A stretch of 64,000 nt of DNA from Methylorubrum extorquens (GCF_024169925.1 NZ_JALJXF010000001.1:27501-91500), one strand, 5' to 3'. Shown: positions 36,963-47,166, counted from the stretch's first letter. Made by a program: numbers and translations. The notes: a model not told the origin generated them from the sequence alone.

Positions 36963-37717
36963 AGGCGCTGATCTTCGACGTCGACGGGACGCTCGCCGAG
37001 ACCGAAGACCTCCACCGCCAGGGCTTCAACCGCGCCTTCGAGGCGCTCGGCCTGCCCTGGCAATGGTCGCCGGATTTCTACGCCGAACTGCTCAAGGTGA
37101 TGGGCGGCAAGGAGCGGCTCGTCCACTACATCGAGCGATACCACCCCGAGGAGGCGCACGCGCTCAAGCGCCGGATGCCGGAGATCCACGATCTCAAGAC
37201 GCGCCATTACGGGGAGTTGGCGGAGCGCGGCGGTCTCTCGCTCCGCCCCGGCGTGCGGCGACTCGTGGAAGAGGCGCGCGCGGACAACGTGCGGCTGGCG
37301 GTGGCCACTACCACCAGCCGGCCGAACATCGACCTCCTGCTCCGGCTCAATTTCCCGGGCGACGCGCAACCCTTCGACGTGATCGCCGCCGGCGACGAGG
37401 CCGCGCAGAAGAAGCCCGCCCCGGACATCTTCGCGCTGGCCGTCCACCGCCTTGGCATCGATCCGTCCGAGGCGATCGCTTTCGAGGATTCGGCGGCCGG
37501 CATCCGCTCGGCGCTCGGCGCCGGCCTGCCGGTGCTCGCCACCCGCAGCCGCTACACGCAGAGCCACCGGCTCGACGGCGCCTTCTCCGCCGTCTCCGAT
37601 CTCGGCGAGCCGGATGCGCCGCACCAGCATCTTCAGGGTCACGCCTGGCCGGACGGCGTCGTCACCCTCGACGCCCTGCGCCGGTGGCATGCGGGGCACC
37701 TGCACGGCGCGGCCTGA
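36956..37717 (+). CDS. cbbY: CbbY-type HAD phosphatase
   Basis: 253 residues. HAD motif I is [11 protein letters not shown] (nucleophile Asp in DVDGT), the cap domain is helical, motif II is ATTTSRPN, and motif IV is [16 protein letters not shown]. The CbbY family hydrolyses xylulose-1,5-bisphosphate, an inhibitor of RuBisCO. It overlaps rpe. No RuBisCO is seen in this window, so the role may be to clear misfire products of phosphoribulokinase, which is encoded 10 kb away. Confidence 0.9.
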   Translation: MLKALIFDVDGTLAETEDLHRQGFNRAFEALGLPWQWSPDFYAELLKVMGGKERLVHYIERYHPEEAHALKRRMPEIHDLKTRHYGELAERGGLSLRPGVRRLVEEARADNVRLAVATTTSRPNIDLLLRLNFPGDAQPFDVIAAGDEAAQKKPAPDIFALAVHRLGIDPSEAIAFEDSAAGIRSALGAGLPVLATRSRYTQSHRLDGAFSAVSDLGEPDAPHQHLQGHAWPDGVVTLDALRRWHAGHLHGAA

Positions 37718-37906
37718 TCGGTCGTTATCGCGCCCTCGTCACCGAACCACCGCTTCCCAATCCACCACGGCGCGGTCTATCAGGACGGCCGCCTTCCGCT
37801 CCGGGTCGCGGGTCCCGGAACGGCGCCGTACCGGCCGCTCTCGCGTGCCGCGCGGGAGGCCGGGACCCTGCCGCTGCGACGTCACACCGCCGGACCGTGG
37901 AGCCTG

Positions 37907-39046
37907 ATGCGCGAGCCGAACGCGATCGATTTCTGGCGCGGCTTCGCGCTGATCACGATTTTCATCAACCACATCCCCGGCAACGTCTTCGAGCGCTACA
38001 CCTTCTCGCAATACGGCATCTCGGATGCCGCCGAGCTGTTCGTGTTCCTCGCCGGCTGGTCGATCGGGCTCGCCACCCGTGGGCGCGACGGCCAGCCGGA
38101 GCCGCGTCTCATCACCGTGCTGCGGCTCCTGTCGCGCACGATCGAGGTCTATCGCGCGCAGCTCACCATCATGGCGCTGGCGCTCGCGATGATCGCCGGA
38201 TGCGCGCTCTACCTCGACAACCCGCTCATCCTCGAATGGCACAATGCCGGCGGCTTCTTCGCCGACCCGATCCAGACCATGGTCGGCGTCGTGGTGCTCA
38301 CGCATCAACTCGGCTTCTTCAACATCCTGCCGCTCTACGTGGTGCTCATCGCCATCGCCCCGGCCGTGGTGCTGATCGGCCGGGTGAGCCGGCTCCTGCT
38401 GCTGGCGCTCTCGCTGTCGCTCTACGGGGCGAGCCTCGTCTTCGAGTGGAACTTCCCCTCCTGGCCGGGCGAGGGCGACTGGTTCTTCGATCCGCTCTGC
38501 TGGCAATTGCTGCTGGTGCTCGGCTTCCTCGCCAACGAGGCGACGCGGGGATCGGAGCGGCTGCGGCGCCTCTGGCCGCGCCTGATGCCGCTCGGCGTCG
38601 TCATCGTCGCGGTCGGCGTCGTGCTCGCGGTGCTCGAATTGCGGCCCGATCCGATGCTGGCGCCGGAGCCGCGCCTCGTCTTCACCTTCGACAAGACCTA
38701 CCTCTCGCCCGCCCGGCTGATCCATTTCTGCGGGATGGTGCTGGCCTTCCAGGGTGTCTACGCCCTCATCGCCCCGCATGCCGGGCGACTTGCCCGCTTT
38801 CTGTCGGGTTTGGGGCGCAACTCGCTCGCGGTGTTCTCGATGGGATCGCTGTTGAGCCTTGCCGGACAGTTCGTGCGCTTCCAAACCGGTGGCGGTATCT
38901 TCGTTGACATTTCGGTCGTAGGCTTCGGCCTGATCGCACTGGGTTTCACCGCATGGTTCGTCGAATGGCGTTCCCGCAGACCGCGGCCGACGCGCAAGGC
39001 TCCCGACACCGCCTCGCCCGCCGACTCGCCGTCCTCCTCGGCCTGA
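37907..39046 (+). CDS. opgC: OpgC membrane acyltransferase
   Basis: 379 residues and about ten membrane helices. The N-terminus MREPNAIDFWRGFALITIFI, with INHIPGNVFERYTFSQYG and SDAAELFVFLAGWS, is the OpgC signature. It transfers succinyl groups to periplasmic glucans. It overlaps the SGNH hydrolase gene by 94 bases, so the two are translationally linked. The start could lie slightly upstream. Confidence 0.93.
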   Translation: MREPNAIDFWRGFALITIFINHIPGNVFERYTFSQYGISDAAELFVFLAGWSIGLATRGRDGQPEPRLITVLRLLSRTIEVYRAQLTIMALALAMIAGCALYLDNPLILEWHNAGGFFADPIQTMVGVVVLTHQLGFFNILPLYVVLIAIAPAVVLIGRVSRLLLLALSLSLYGASLVFEWNFPSWPGEGDWFFDPLCWQLLLVLGFLANEATRGSERLRRLWPRLMPLGVVIVAVGVVLAVLELRPDPMLAPEPRLVFTFDKTYLSPARLIHFCGMVLAFQGVYALIAPHAGRLARFLSGLGRNSLAVFSMGSLLSLAGQFVRFQTGGGIFVDISVVGFGLIALGFTAWFVEWRSRRPRPTRKAPDTASPADSPSSSA

Positions 39047-39954
39047 GTCTGGCCTCTCCCGCCCTCGGCGAGACGTCGGGCCCCTCGACCGCGCCGGCCG
39101 CGCCCGCGACTGCGACAGTCGAGGCGCTCGACCTGAGCCTGTCGCCCGAATGCCGGGTGCCGGGCTCGAAGCTCTACACCCTGGCGCGGCTCAAGGCGGT
39201 CAAGGCGGCGCTCAAGGAGAAGCGGCCGATCCACGTCCTGTCGATCGGCTCGTCCTCGGCGGGGCTCGGCGCCTCCACGAGCTATCCGGTGAAGCTGGAA
39301 AACGCCCTGGAGCAGGCGCTGCCCGACGTTCAGGTCGAGGTCGAAGCCCGCGGCCTGCCCGGCGAGGTCGCGAGCGGGGCGGGCGAGCGGCTGCGCTCCA
39401 TGGTCGCCGAAATGGAGCCGGACCTCGTCGTCTGGCAGGTCGGCACCAACGACGCGCTGGCCCGCGTCGATATCGAGGCCTTCGGCGAGGCGCTCGACGA
39501 GTCGGTGCAGTGGGTGAAATCGCACGGCATCGACATCGTGCTCATCGACCCCGTCTTCACCGAGAGCCTGGCCGACGACGCCTACTACACGCAGATGGTT
39601 CGCACCGTGCAGGACGTCGCCCGCCGTGAGGCGGTGCCCCTGGTCCACCGCTACGCGGCGATGCGCTTCCTTTCGACCCAGCGCACCACCGAGGCGCACA
39701 TGCTGGGCCGCCATTTCCGTCTCAACGATCTCGGCCTGCGCTGCATGGCCGAGCACGCCACACGGGCGATCACCCTGTCGCTGCTCCAGCCGGATGCGGC
39801 CAAGGATGCAGGCAAGATCGATCCGAGCAAGATCGATCCGAATAAGACCGATGCGGTGAAGGCGGACCACGCCACGTCCGAAACCACGAAGCCCGACCCG
39901 GCTCAGACCGGAACACCGGGCTCCGGACCGATCCCGGCGCCGAAGCAGCCGTAG
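38953..39954 (+). CDS. SGNH/GDSL hydrolase, secreted
   Basis: 333 residues. A signal-peptide-like N-terminus (RRLAVLLGLSLASPALG, about residues 23-39) is followed by SGNH block I IGSSSAGLGAS, block III VVWQVGTNDAL and the C-terminal block with LGRHFRLNDLGLRC. The tail is a low-complexity Lys/Asp/Pro repeat region. SGNH enzymes in OPG loci remove or add acyl groups on glycans. Overlap with opgC supports a role in periplasmic glucan modification. Confidence 0.85.
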   Translation: MVRRMAFPQTAADAQGSRHRLARRLAVLLGLSLASPALGETSGPSTAPAAPATATVEALDLSLSPECRVPGSKLYTLARLKAVKAALKEKRPIHVLSIGSSSAGLGASTSYPVKLENALEQALPDVQVEVEARGLPGEVASGAGERLRSMVAEMEPDLVVWQVGTNDALARVDIEAFGEALDESVQWVKSHGIDIVLIDPVFTESLADDAYYTQMVRTVQDVARREAVPLVHRYAAMRFLSTQRTTEAHMLGRHFRLNDLGLRCMAEHATRAITLSLLQPDAAKDAGKIDPSKIDPNKTDAVKADHATSETTKPDPAQTGTPGSGPIPAPKQP

Positions 39955-40025
39955 GGCCGGCGGACGTTTTGTGAGGCACTCTTAACCCGCTCGAAATGCC
40001 GCGCTTCCTAGGCTGATCGCCGAGC

Positions 40026-41447
40026 GTGCCGGCCACATCCGCGCCCGGCGCCCTTTCGGATGGCGCGCCCATGGCAGCGGACAAGGTGATCACGGGCGGC
40101 CTCCCGGCATCCATTCTTGAAACCCTTCTCGTCCGGGCTCGGACCGTGCGCGCGACAGCCGCCGTTTCGGCGCTCGGTGTGTTCGCGGTCCGCATCGGCG
40201 CGGCCGGGTTCGCCTACGGGGCGCAGGTCCTGATGGCGCGCATGATGGGCGGCGCGGAGTACGGGATCTTCGCCACGATCTGGGTCTGGATCGCCATCCT
40301 CGGCCACACCGCGACCTTCGGCCTGTCCCAGGGCGCCTGCCGTTTCTTGCCCGCCGATCAGGCGACGGGCCGGCTCGACAGTGTGCGCGGCTTCCTGCTC
40401 GGCGGCGCCCTGGCGAGCCTCGGCGGTGGGGTTGCTCTGTCGCTCGGCGGCCTCGCCGTGGCCCTCCTGCAGGGTGGCCTGCTCGCCGGCCCCTACGGCA
40501 CGCCGATCCTCGTCGCGGCCGTCGTCGTGCCGCTCTTCGCCTTCCAGGATTATCTCGAAGGCGTGGCCCGCAGCCAGGGCTGGCCGCTGCTTGCCATCGC
40601 GCCGCCCTACCTGCTGCGCCAAGCTCTCATCATGGTCGCGATGATCGGCGCCGTCCTCGCGGGCGCGCCGGCCGAGGCCTGGGTCGCCATCGCTTGCACG
40701 CTCGCCGCGACCGGCCTCGCGGCGGCGGTTCAAGCCGGGCTGCTGCTCGCACGCCTGCGCCGCCACCTGCCGGCTGGCCCGCGCCGTTACCGCTGGCGGC
40801 TCTGGCTCACCGCCTGCCTGCCGATCGCGGCCGGCGACCTCGCCGCGAGCGCCTTCGGCTTCGTCGATGTCGTGATCCTCGGCTTCCTCGCAGCCCCGGA
40901 GGCCGTCGGCCTCTACTTTGCCGCCACCCGCATCCAGCAATTCGTGGCCTTCGTGCATTACGCGGCCTCGGCCACGACCGCCCAGCGCCTCGCCGCCGCC
41001 CGCGCGCGCGGCGACGAGGCCGGCCTCGCGCATCTCGTGCGCATGCAGGCGCGCTGGACCTTCCTGGCAACGGCGGGCGTCGGTCTCGGCATCGTCGCGG
41101 TGTCGCCCCTGCTGCTGGGCCTGTTCGGCGACGGATTTCGCGCCAGCCTTCCGGTTCTGGCGATCCTCGTCGCCGGCAGCGTCGCGGCGAGCCTGTTCGG
41201 CCCGGCCGAGGACGTGCTGACCATGCTCGGCGGCGAGCGTCTCTGCGCCGGAGTCACCCTGGCGATGCTGGTCCTCGCCGCGGGCCTCTGCCTTGCCCTT
41301 GTGCCCTGGCTCGGGGTCGTCGGCGCGGCCCTGGCGGTGGGGCTGGCCCAGATACTGCGCGGGCTCATTCTGGCGCTCGGCGCCCGGTCCCTTCACGGCC
41401 TCTCGACGCCGGTCGTCGGATTTCCCCAGCGGAGTGCCGCCTGGTGA
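40026..41447 (+). CDS. Polysaccharide flippase (Wzx/MATE-like)
   Basis: 473 residues with 12-14 membrane helices in two bundles. The region AAGFAYGAQVLMARMMGGAE, then YGIFATIWVWIAILG is typical of Wzx/oligosaccharide flippases. The start is GTG 40026 or ATG 40071. The stop overlaps the start of the CelD-like acetyltransferase gene (TGATG). It probably transports a lipid-linked glycan across the inner membrane. Confidence 0.85.
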   Translation: MPATSAPGALSDGAPMAADKVITGGLPASILETLLVRARTVRATAAVSALGVFAVRIGAAGFAYGAQVLMARMMGGAEYGIFATIWVWIAILGHTATFGLSQGACRFLPADQATGRLDSVRGFLLGGALASLGGGVALSLGGLAVALLQGGLLAGPYGTPILVAAVVVPLFAFQDYLEGVARSQGWPLLAIAPPYLLRQALIMVAMIGAVLAGAPAEAWVAIACTLAATGLAAAVQAGLLLARLRRHLPAGPRRYRWRLWLTACLPIAAGDLAASAFGFVDVVILGFLAAPEAVGLYFAATRIQQFVAFVHYAASATTAQRLAAARARGDEAGLAHLVRMQARWTFLATAGVGLGIVAVSPLLLGLFGDGFRASLPVLAILVAGSVAASLFGPAEDVLTMLGGERLCAGVTLAMLVLAAGLCLALVPWLGVVGAALAVGLAQILRGLILALGARSLHGLSTPVVGFPQRSAAW

Positions 41448-42601
41448 TGCGCACCCTTTCTCTCTCTGGATCGTCGCGGGCGGCCGTCGAGCCCATGGCC
41501 GCGCTCGCTGCCGAGGCGTCGGCCTGGGATGCTCTGGCGATCCATGCCGTCCCCTCGCATCCGTTCTACGCCCGGGCGGTCGTTGCGGCCCATTGCGATC
41601 ATGGCCTGGCTCATCCCCGCCTCTCGGCGGTGGTCGTCCGTGACGGAAGGGGCATCACCGCCCTGCTGCCCTTCACCCTGCGCCCGGACATTGCCGGGCT
41701 CGGCGCGGCAATCGCGCAGCCCTTCCTCTCGCCCTACGTGACGGCGAGCGCCCCCCTCGTCGCCGACAGTTCCGGCCTGGCGGAGCGGCTCGACGCCCTG
41801 GTCGAAGGCTTAGCCCTCGCCTCCGGCGGCCGTCCCTGGCGCTGGCCGCTGCTCGCGACAGAGACCCGCCTCGGACTCGGGCTGCTCGCCGCCATGGAGC
41901 GGGCCGGCTGGAAGACCGGCACCGTGGCAGCCTTCGAGCGTCCGGTCCTCGACCGGCGGGCCGATTACGACGCCTTCCTCGCCGGCCACCCGCACAAGAG
42001 CCGCCTCAAGGACCTGCGCCGCCGCCGCCGCCGTCTCGAGGAGGCCGGGACGCTCACCGTCGAGCGCGCCACGGAGGGGGCGGCGCTGGAGCAGGCGCTG
42101 GAGGATTTCCTGGGCCTCGAGGCCGCCGGCTGGAAGGGCGAGGCCGGGACGGCCCTGCGCAGCCGCCCGCGGACGGAGGCCTTCGCCCGCGCCCTGTTTC
42201 GGTCGCAAGGGGGGAGGGAAGTCGGCCCCGTCGCCGTCCGAGCCGATCTGCTGCGCCTCGACGGGCGCACGGTCGCGGCGAGCCTCGCTCTGGTTTCCGG
42301 CGGCACCGCGCATCTGCTCAAGACCGCCTATGCCGAGGACCTGCGTGCCCTGGCCCCCGGCCTCGTGCTGGAAGACGCCATCGTGCGTGCGCTCCACGCG
42401 GAGGGTTTCGCCGCGCGGCTCGACTCGGCGACGATGCCGGGCTCGGCGCTGGAAAGTCTCTACCCCGAGCGCGAGACCATCGCCGAGATCATCGCCCAGC
42501 CGCCGGGTGCCGGCCTGATCTCCCTGGAGCGGCGCCTGCGCCTCGCCCGGTTCGAGCATCGCGCCCGAGCCGAGGCCAAGCGCCTGCTGCGGCGGGGCTG
42601 A
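41447..42601 (+). CDS. CelD/BcsL-family acetyltransferase
   Basis: 384 residues. It has the GNAT-like Acetyltransf_6 fold: PHKSRLKDLRRRRRRLEEAG, FLGLEAAGWKGEAGTALRSR and the DSATMPGSALESLYPERE end motif. These enzymes acylate exopolysaccharide or cellulose-type glycans. It is coupled to the flippase gene (start on the last base of the stop), so both probably act on the same glycan. Confidence 0.85.
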   Translation: MRTLSLSGSSRAAVEPMAALAAEASAWDALAIHAVPSHPFYARAVVAAHCDHGLAHPRLSAVVVRDGRGITALLPFTLRPDIAGLGAAIAQPFLSPYVTASAPLVADSSGLAERLDALVEGLALASGGRPWRWPLLATETRLGLGLLAAMERAGWKTGTVAAFERPVLDRRADYDAFLAGHPHKSRLKDLRRRRRRLEEAGTLTVERATEGAALEQALEDFLGLEAAGWKGEAGTALRSRPRTEAFARALFRSQGGREVGPVAVRADLLRLDGRTVAASLALVSGGTAHLLKTAYAEDLRALAPGLVLEDAIVRALHAEGFAARLDSATMPGSALESLYPERETIAEIIAQPPGAGLISLERRLRLARFEHRARAEAKRLLRRG

Positions 42602-42676
42602 CGCAGGGGCCGTTTGGCCTGCGGGAACCGTTCTCCGCGTGAGACCCTTCACCGGAAACGACCCCCGGAGGCCCCT

Positions 42677-42886
42677 TTGCCCTCGACCGACGCCACCAGA
42701 CCTGACGATCCCGTGGAAACTCCGAGCGCCCGGAGCTACGAGCAGCGTCCGGTCTCAAAACCGGTTCCGGAGCATCGTTCTCCCGGGCCGACCGAGCCCG
42801 GCGACATCGGCTCCGAGTGGGGCGAGGAGACATCACCGCGCGAAGAGCCGCGCTCCGATGGTGGCCAGGACCCCCACGGCGGTTGA
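42677..42886 (+). CDS. Small disordered hydrophilic protein
   Basis: 69 residues from TTG 42677, five bases after GGAGG: LPSTDATRPDDPVETPSARS, ending SDGGQDPHGG. It is charged, Pro/Glu/Ser-rich and has no predicted fold. Similar hydrophilic proteins occur at 54568, 54950 and 55419. No homology evidence. Confidence 0.45.
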   Translation: MPSTDATRPDDPVETPSARSYEQRPVSKPVPEHRSPGPTEPGDIGSEWGEETSPREEPRSDGGQDPHGG

Positions 42887-42918
42887 TCCACCCCTATGCG
42901 GAGGCGGGAGGAAGGCCT

Positions 42919-43731
42919 GTGACGATCCACATCTGCGTCACTTGCGGAACCAGCTTCCCCGATGCGCCGAGCCCGCCCGAGCGATGCCCGATCTGCGACG
43001 AGGAGCGGCAATACGTGCCCGCATCGGGCCAGCGCTGGACGACGCCCGGCGCACTCGCATCCGCTCACGCCAACGCGTGGCGTCAGGTCGAGCCGGGGCT
43101 GTTCGAGATCGAGACCCATCCCCGTTTCGGCATCGGCCAGCGCGCCTTCCTGCTGCAAACACCACAGGGCAATGTTCTGTGGGACTGCATCGCCCTGCTC
43201 GATCCGGCCACGGTCGCGCTGGTGCAGGCGCTCGGCGGCCTTGCCGGCATCGCGATCTCGCATCCGCATTACTACACCACCATGCCCGACTGGGCGGCGG
43301 CCTTCGATACGCCGGTCTACCTCCACGCCCGCGACCGCGACTGGGTGATGCGCCCCGACGACCGCGTGGTGTTCTGGGAAGAGGACGAGCGCGACCTCGC
43401 CCCCGGCCTGACCCTGCTGCGCCTCGGCGGCCACTTCCCCGGCGGTTCCGTGCTGCACTGGCAGGATGGCGCGGACGGGCGCGGCGCGCTGCTCGCGGGC
43501 GACATCGTGCAGGTCGGCGCGGACCGGAAGACCATCTCCTTCCTATGGAGCTACCCGAACTGGCTGCCGCTCTCCGGCGGCACCGTCGCCCGCATCTCGG
43601 CCCGGTTGGAGATGAAGGCGTTCGCACGCCTTTACGGCGCCTTCGGCCTGCATATCACGGAGGAGGCGCGCGCCATCGTCAGCCGTTCGGCGGCGCGCTA
43701 CCGGGCTTTGCTGGAGCAGGATCAGCCTTGA
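42919..43731 (+). CDS. Metallo-beta-lactamase-fold hydrolase with zinc-ribbon N-terminus
   Basis: 270 residues from GTG 42919 behind GGGAGGAAGG. The N-terminus has a rubredoxin-like CVTCG...CPICDEE pair of Cys motifs. The MBL fold follows: NVLWDCIALL, the HPHYYTTMPDWAAAF metal segment, GGHFPGGSVLHWQD and LAGDIVQV. The canonical HxHxDH motif is degenerate (SHPHYYT). Function unknown. Confidence 0.8.
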   Translation: MTIHICVTCGTSFPDAPSPPERCPICDEERQYVPASGQRWTTPGALASAHANAWRQVEPGLFEIETHPRFGIGQRAFLLQTPQGNVLWDCIALLDPATVALVQALGGLAGIAISHPHYYTTMPDWAAAFDTPVYLHARDRDWVMRPDDRVVFWEEDERDLAPGLTLLRLGGHFPGGSVLHWQDGADGRGALLAGDIVQVGADRKTISFLWSYPNWLPLSGGTVARISARLEMKAFARLYGAFGLHITEEARAIVSRSAARYRALLEQDQP

Positions 43732-43779
43732 GGCCGGTGCCCAATTTACATTTTTAAGTTGTACGCTCATCTTGGGCGG

Positions 43780-44691
43780 ATGGACGATCTTGATCTCGAA
43801 TGTCTCTCGCTACGATACGGTTGCAGCTTCGACAGAGCGGAACGCGTCGTCGCCGGTGTCAATCGGACCTACAGGCTCAGTAGCGGCGCACAGCACCACT
43901 ATCTGCGCATGTATCGTCCCACCGGGCGATCCCGCGCCGAGATCGCGTTCGAGTTGCGGCTTCTGCGCCAATGCCGTCCCACTCCCGGAATCGATGTGGC
44001 ACGCCCGATCGCGACGTCCGACGGGGCCGACCTCATATCCTTGAGCTTCGGAAGCCAGCCGCGATACGGATGCCTGTTCACGGCCCTCGAAGGTCGTCCG
44101 CTCACGCATGCGTCGGACGACATGAAGCGGTTCGGCTCATCCATCGCCAAGCTTCACGGCGCCCTGTCCGGTATCCTCGGCAGCGAGACACGACCGCTCG
44201 ATCCGCTGACGCTCTGTCGGAGGGCGATCGAGGCATTGAAAAGCATTGCCAACACTGCGCCAACCCGGCGCGCCATCGAAGCGTGGTGCGGGCCGGCATT
44301 CGGCGATGCCACTCGACATCATTTGCCGTCCGGGAATTGCCACGGTGACGCCTGGGCCGGCAACGCCGTCGTGCAGGGAAGCGATGTCGGCTTCCTTGAT
44401 TTCGACGATTGCGGGCATGGTCCCTACGTTATCGATCTCGGGACGGCGGCTTGGCATCTCATCGCCCAAGACGGCCCTGCGGCCGAGGTCCAATTGGCCG
44501 CGCTCATCAGCGGATACGAGGAGGTTCGGACCCTCGAAGAAGACGAGCGGCGACGATTGTTCGACTTCGTGAAGCTGGCCGAGGTCCGTTCGATGCTGTT
44601 CCTGGCCGCGTTCAACCTGCTGGATGAACAGCAATGGCAGCACACATTCGCCACGGCTCAGGCGCTTTTTGCGCGCGAACGGCCGTTCTGA
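43780..44691 (+). CDS. Aminoglycoside phosphotransferase-family kinase
   Basis: 303 residues. The APH fold shows the catalytic loop NCHGDAWAGNAVV (Asp in HGD) and the metal-binding FLDFDDCGHGPYVIDLG motif. Family members phosphorylate small metabolites or homoserine rather than antibiotics in most cases. The gene is somewhat more AT-rich than its neighbours. The start is ATG 43780. A TTG at 43759 would add seven residues. Confidence 0.85.
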   Translation: MDDLDLECLSLRYGCSFDRAERVVAGVNRTYRLSSGAQHHYLRMYRPTGRSRAEIAFELRLLRQCRPTPGIDVARPIATSDGADLISLSFGSQPRYGCLFTALEGRPLTHASDDMKRFGSSIAKLHGALSGILGSETRPLDPLTLCRRAIEALKSIANTAPTRRAIEAWCGPAFGDATRHHLPSGNCHGDAWAGNAVVQGSDVGFLDFDDCGHGPYVIDLGTAAWHLIAQDGPAAEVQLAALISGYEEVRTLEEDERRRLFDFVKLAEVRSMLFLAAFNLLDEQQWQHTFATAQALFARERPF

Positions 44692-44723
44692 TCGAGCGAC
44701 GATGGGCGCGCTTCAATGCGTTC

Positions 44724-44861
44724 TTAGAGCTTCCGCTCCTTTTGACCCTTAGCCGGACGCGGAAACAGCATTGCCCCAGCCAGCGCGCCGATGAGGGCGG
44801 CGAGGCCTAGGCGCCACCGCTTGCCCTGTGTGCCGGCCGTCCCCGTTTCGGTCGTCGGCAT
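44724..44861 (-). CDS. Small single-pass membrane protein
   Basis: 45 residues: MPTTETGTAGTQGKRWRLGL, then AALIGALAGAMLFPRPAKGQ. There is one membrane helix and a basic C-terminus. AGGA precedes the ATG. Too short for homology assignment, but the composition is consistent with a real small membrane protein. Confidence 0.5.
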   Translation of the reverse strand: MPTTETGTAGTQGKRWRLGLAALIGALAGAMLFPRPAKGQKERKL

Positions 44862-45220
44862 CGGATCGTCCTACGCAAGACCTTGAGGAGGGGGCGTCTT
44901 TGCCCCCGACGTGATCATCCCCGCCGCGAGCCCGGCCACGGACGCCTCCGGAGGAATTCGCCTTCACGGAAACGCTCGGGCGGCATCTCGGTGCCCGGTC
45001 GATCGGCTGTATCCTCGCGGTCGCGGTGGGGGAGGGGGGCGCGTTTTGGATCGGGCGTCCGGCCACGAGGACGATCGAACCCGAGCCGTCACCGCCCCGC
45101 GTTGCCTCGGAGTGCTCGCGCGGCCTATAAGCGGAGCCCCCGATACATCCCGCGCGGCGTCGAGGATTCTTCGTTCGTGAAGGAGCCCTCCGCCCGCACG
45201 AACGAGAAGACGATCCCGCC
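44862..45220. other. Non-coding gap before yebC
   Basis: The 359-base region is GC-rich with a G-run near 45030. No supported gene, repeat or terminator is seen. It presumably holds the yebC promoter. Confidence 0.3.
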
Positions 45221-45967
45221 ATGGCCGGGCATTCCCAGTTCAAGAACATCATGCACCGCAAGGGCCGCGTCGATGCGGTCCGCTCGAAGGTGTTCAGCAA
45301 GCTCGCCCGCGAAATCACGGTGGCGGCCAAGCTCGGCACGCCGGACCCCTCGATGAATCCGCGCCTGCGGGCGGCCATCCTCGCGGCCCGGGCGGAAAAC
45401 ATGCCCAAGGACAACATCGAGCGCGCCGTCAAGAAGGCCGTGGGCGGGGACGGCGAGAACTACGAGGAGATCCGCTACGAGGGCTACGGCCCCGGCGGCG
45501 CCGCGCTGATTGTCGAGGCGCAGACCGACAACCGCAACCGCACCGCCTCCGACGTGCGCTCGGCCTTCACCAAGTCCGGCGGCAGTCTCGCCGAGACCGG
45601 CGCCGTCGCCTTCATGTTCGACCGTGTCGGCGTCATCGCCTTTGCGCCGGACGTGGCCGACGCCGACACGATGCTGGAGGCTGCGATCGAGGCCGGCGCC
45701 GACGATGTGCGTTCGGATGGCGAGGGCCACGAAGTCATCTGCGCTCAGGACGCCTACGGCGACGTGTCGAAGGCGCTGGAAGGCCGCTTCGGCGAGCCGC
45801 GCCGGACCGGCCTGATCTGGAAGGCGCAGAACACCATCGACGTCGATGACGAGACCGGTGAGAAGCTGATCCGCCTCGTCGAGGTGATCGAGGATCAGGA
45901 CGACGTGCAGAACGTCTACGTCAACTTCGCGCTGTCCGAAGCGCTGGTGGAGAAGATGGGCGCGTAA
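45221..45967 (+). CDS. yebC: YebC/PmpR-family transcriptional or translational factor
   Basis: 248 residues, the family length. The start [20 protein letters not shown] is diagnostic, followed by [13 protein letters not shown] and [20 protein letters not shown]. It is a cytosolic factor implicated in gene regulation and relief of ribosome stalling. In many alphaproteobacteria it lies near ruvC. Here ruvC is 15 kb away. Confidence 0.97.
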   Translation: MAGHSQFKNIMHRKGRVDAVRSKVFSKLAREITVAAKLGTPDPSMNPRLRAAILAARAENMPKDNIERAVKKAVGGDGENYEEIRYEGYGPGGAALIVEAQTDNRNRTASDVRSAFTKSGGSLAETGAVAFMFDRVGVIAFAPDVADADTMLEAAIEAGADDVRSDGEGHEVICAQDAYGDVSKALEGRFGEPRRTGLIWKAQNTIDVDDETGEKLIRLVEVIEDQDDVQNVYVNFALSEALVEKMGA

Positions 45968-46144
45968 GCCGACCCCTACGCTTTCCTGAGGCTCGCGCCT
46001 CTCCGTTGACGGCGGGGAGATATCCGAGCACGGAACCATGCTGCCGATTTGTCGCGCGGAACCGCTGTGGGCCGCGCGCTATATGCCCTGCGATGCCGGC
46101 GCTGCGCCGGCAATCAACACTCGCATGGCCTCCCTCTTCGACCG

Positions 46145-47050
46145 ATGCACGACCGCCCGCTTATCCTCGGCATCCACGGCCTCGCCAACAAGCCGCCGAA
46201 GGAAGAGAAGCAGGCATGGTGGGCCGAGGCGATCCGTGAGGGGCTCCGGCGCAACCTCGGTGAGGACCGGCGGGACCTCTCCTTTGAGTTCGTCTACTGG
46301 GCCGACCTGCGCTACGACGCGCCGCTCTCCGAGGACAGCAACCGGGAGCCCTATTACCGGGCCAGGGGGCGGGGGCCGTTCCCGAGCGTCGACGGCGCCT
46401 GCGCCCCGACCCTGACCGACCGGCTCTACCGCATCGTCGAGTGGGCGCAGGAGAAGACCGGACGCCTCGTCCTCGACGATTTCATCATCGAGCACCGGCT
46501 CGACGATCTATGGGGCTACTACGAGGATGCCGCGTTCCGCGAGGCGGCGCGCGAACGCTTGCGGTTGGCGCTGGAGCACCATGCCGGCCGGCCCCTGCTG
46601 CTCGCTGCCCATTCCATGGGGTCGCTGATCGCCTACGACGTGCTGCGGCAGCTCGAACGCGACGGGCGCTGTCCGCGGATCGACCACTTCGTCACCATGG
46701 GCGCGCCCCTCGGGCTCACCGAGATCAAGCATCGCCTCGCCGACGAGCACGGGGGCCTGCGCGTGCCCTACGCCGTGGCCCGGTGGAGCAATCTCGGTGA
46801 CCGCGAGGACGTGGCGACCGTCGGCACGACGTTGGCCGAGGCCTATGCCCCGAACGTATCGGGCGTGGGCGTGATCGATCGACCCGTGCGCAACACCTAT
46901 CGCCGCCCGCGCGGCGGCGTGAACCACCACAAGTCCTACGGCTACCTGCGTACGCCGGAATTCTCGGAGGCTGTGGCGGCGTTTCTCGATAGGGAGGCGG
47001 CGGTCGAGCGTGAAGATGTCAGAGCTCCAACCGATACCGTTTCCGGCTGA
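46145..47050 (+). CDS. Alpha/beta-hydrolase-fold protein
   Basis: 301 residues. The start MHDRPLILGIHGLANKPPKE carries an oxyanion-type HG motif. The nucleophile elbow is AAHSMGSLI, with the Ser in HSMGS. The C-terminal part has VNHHKSYGYL with a candidate catalytic His. No specific substrate is known. An in-frame ATG at 46049 would add 32 residues unlike the family. Confidence 0.8.
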   Translation: MHDRPLILGIHGLANKPPKEEKQAWWAEAIREGLRRNLGEDRRDLSFEFVYWADLRYDAPLSEDSNREPYYRARGRGPFPSVDGACAPTLTDRLYRIVEWAQEKTGRLVLDDFIIEHRLDDLWGYYEDAAFREAARERLRLALEHHAGRPLLLAAHSMGSLIAYDVLRQLERDGRCPRIDHFVTMGAPLGLTEIKHRLADEHGGLRVPYAVARWSNLGDREDVATVGTTLAEAYAPNVSGVGVIDRPVRNTYRRPRGGVNHHKSYGYLRTPEFSEAVAAFLDREAAVEREDVRAPTDTVSG

Positions 47051-47166
47051 TCACTTTGATCAGGGCTGGGTGTCCCCCGCTCCCTGCCCGGTGGGGAGAG
47101 GCAGGTCGCCGGCCAGCCGAGCGGATCACCCGGAAACCATTCAAAGTCTCGCGAAGACGGCCGACC

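Noticed and set aside
36793..38907. A 704-codon plus-strand frame
   Set aside because: Arg/Pro-rich out-of-frame reading over rpe, cbbY and opgC, all of which have clear motifs in other frames.
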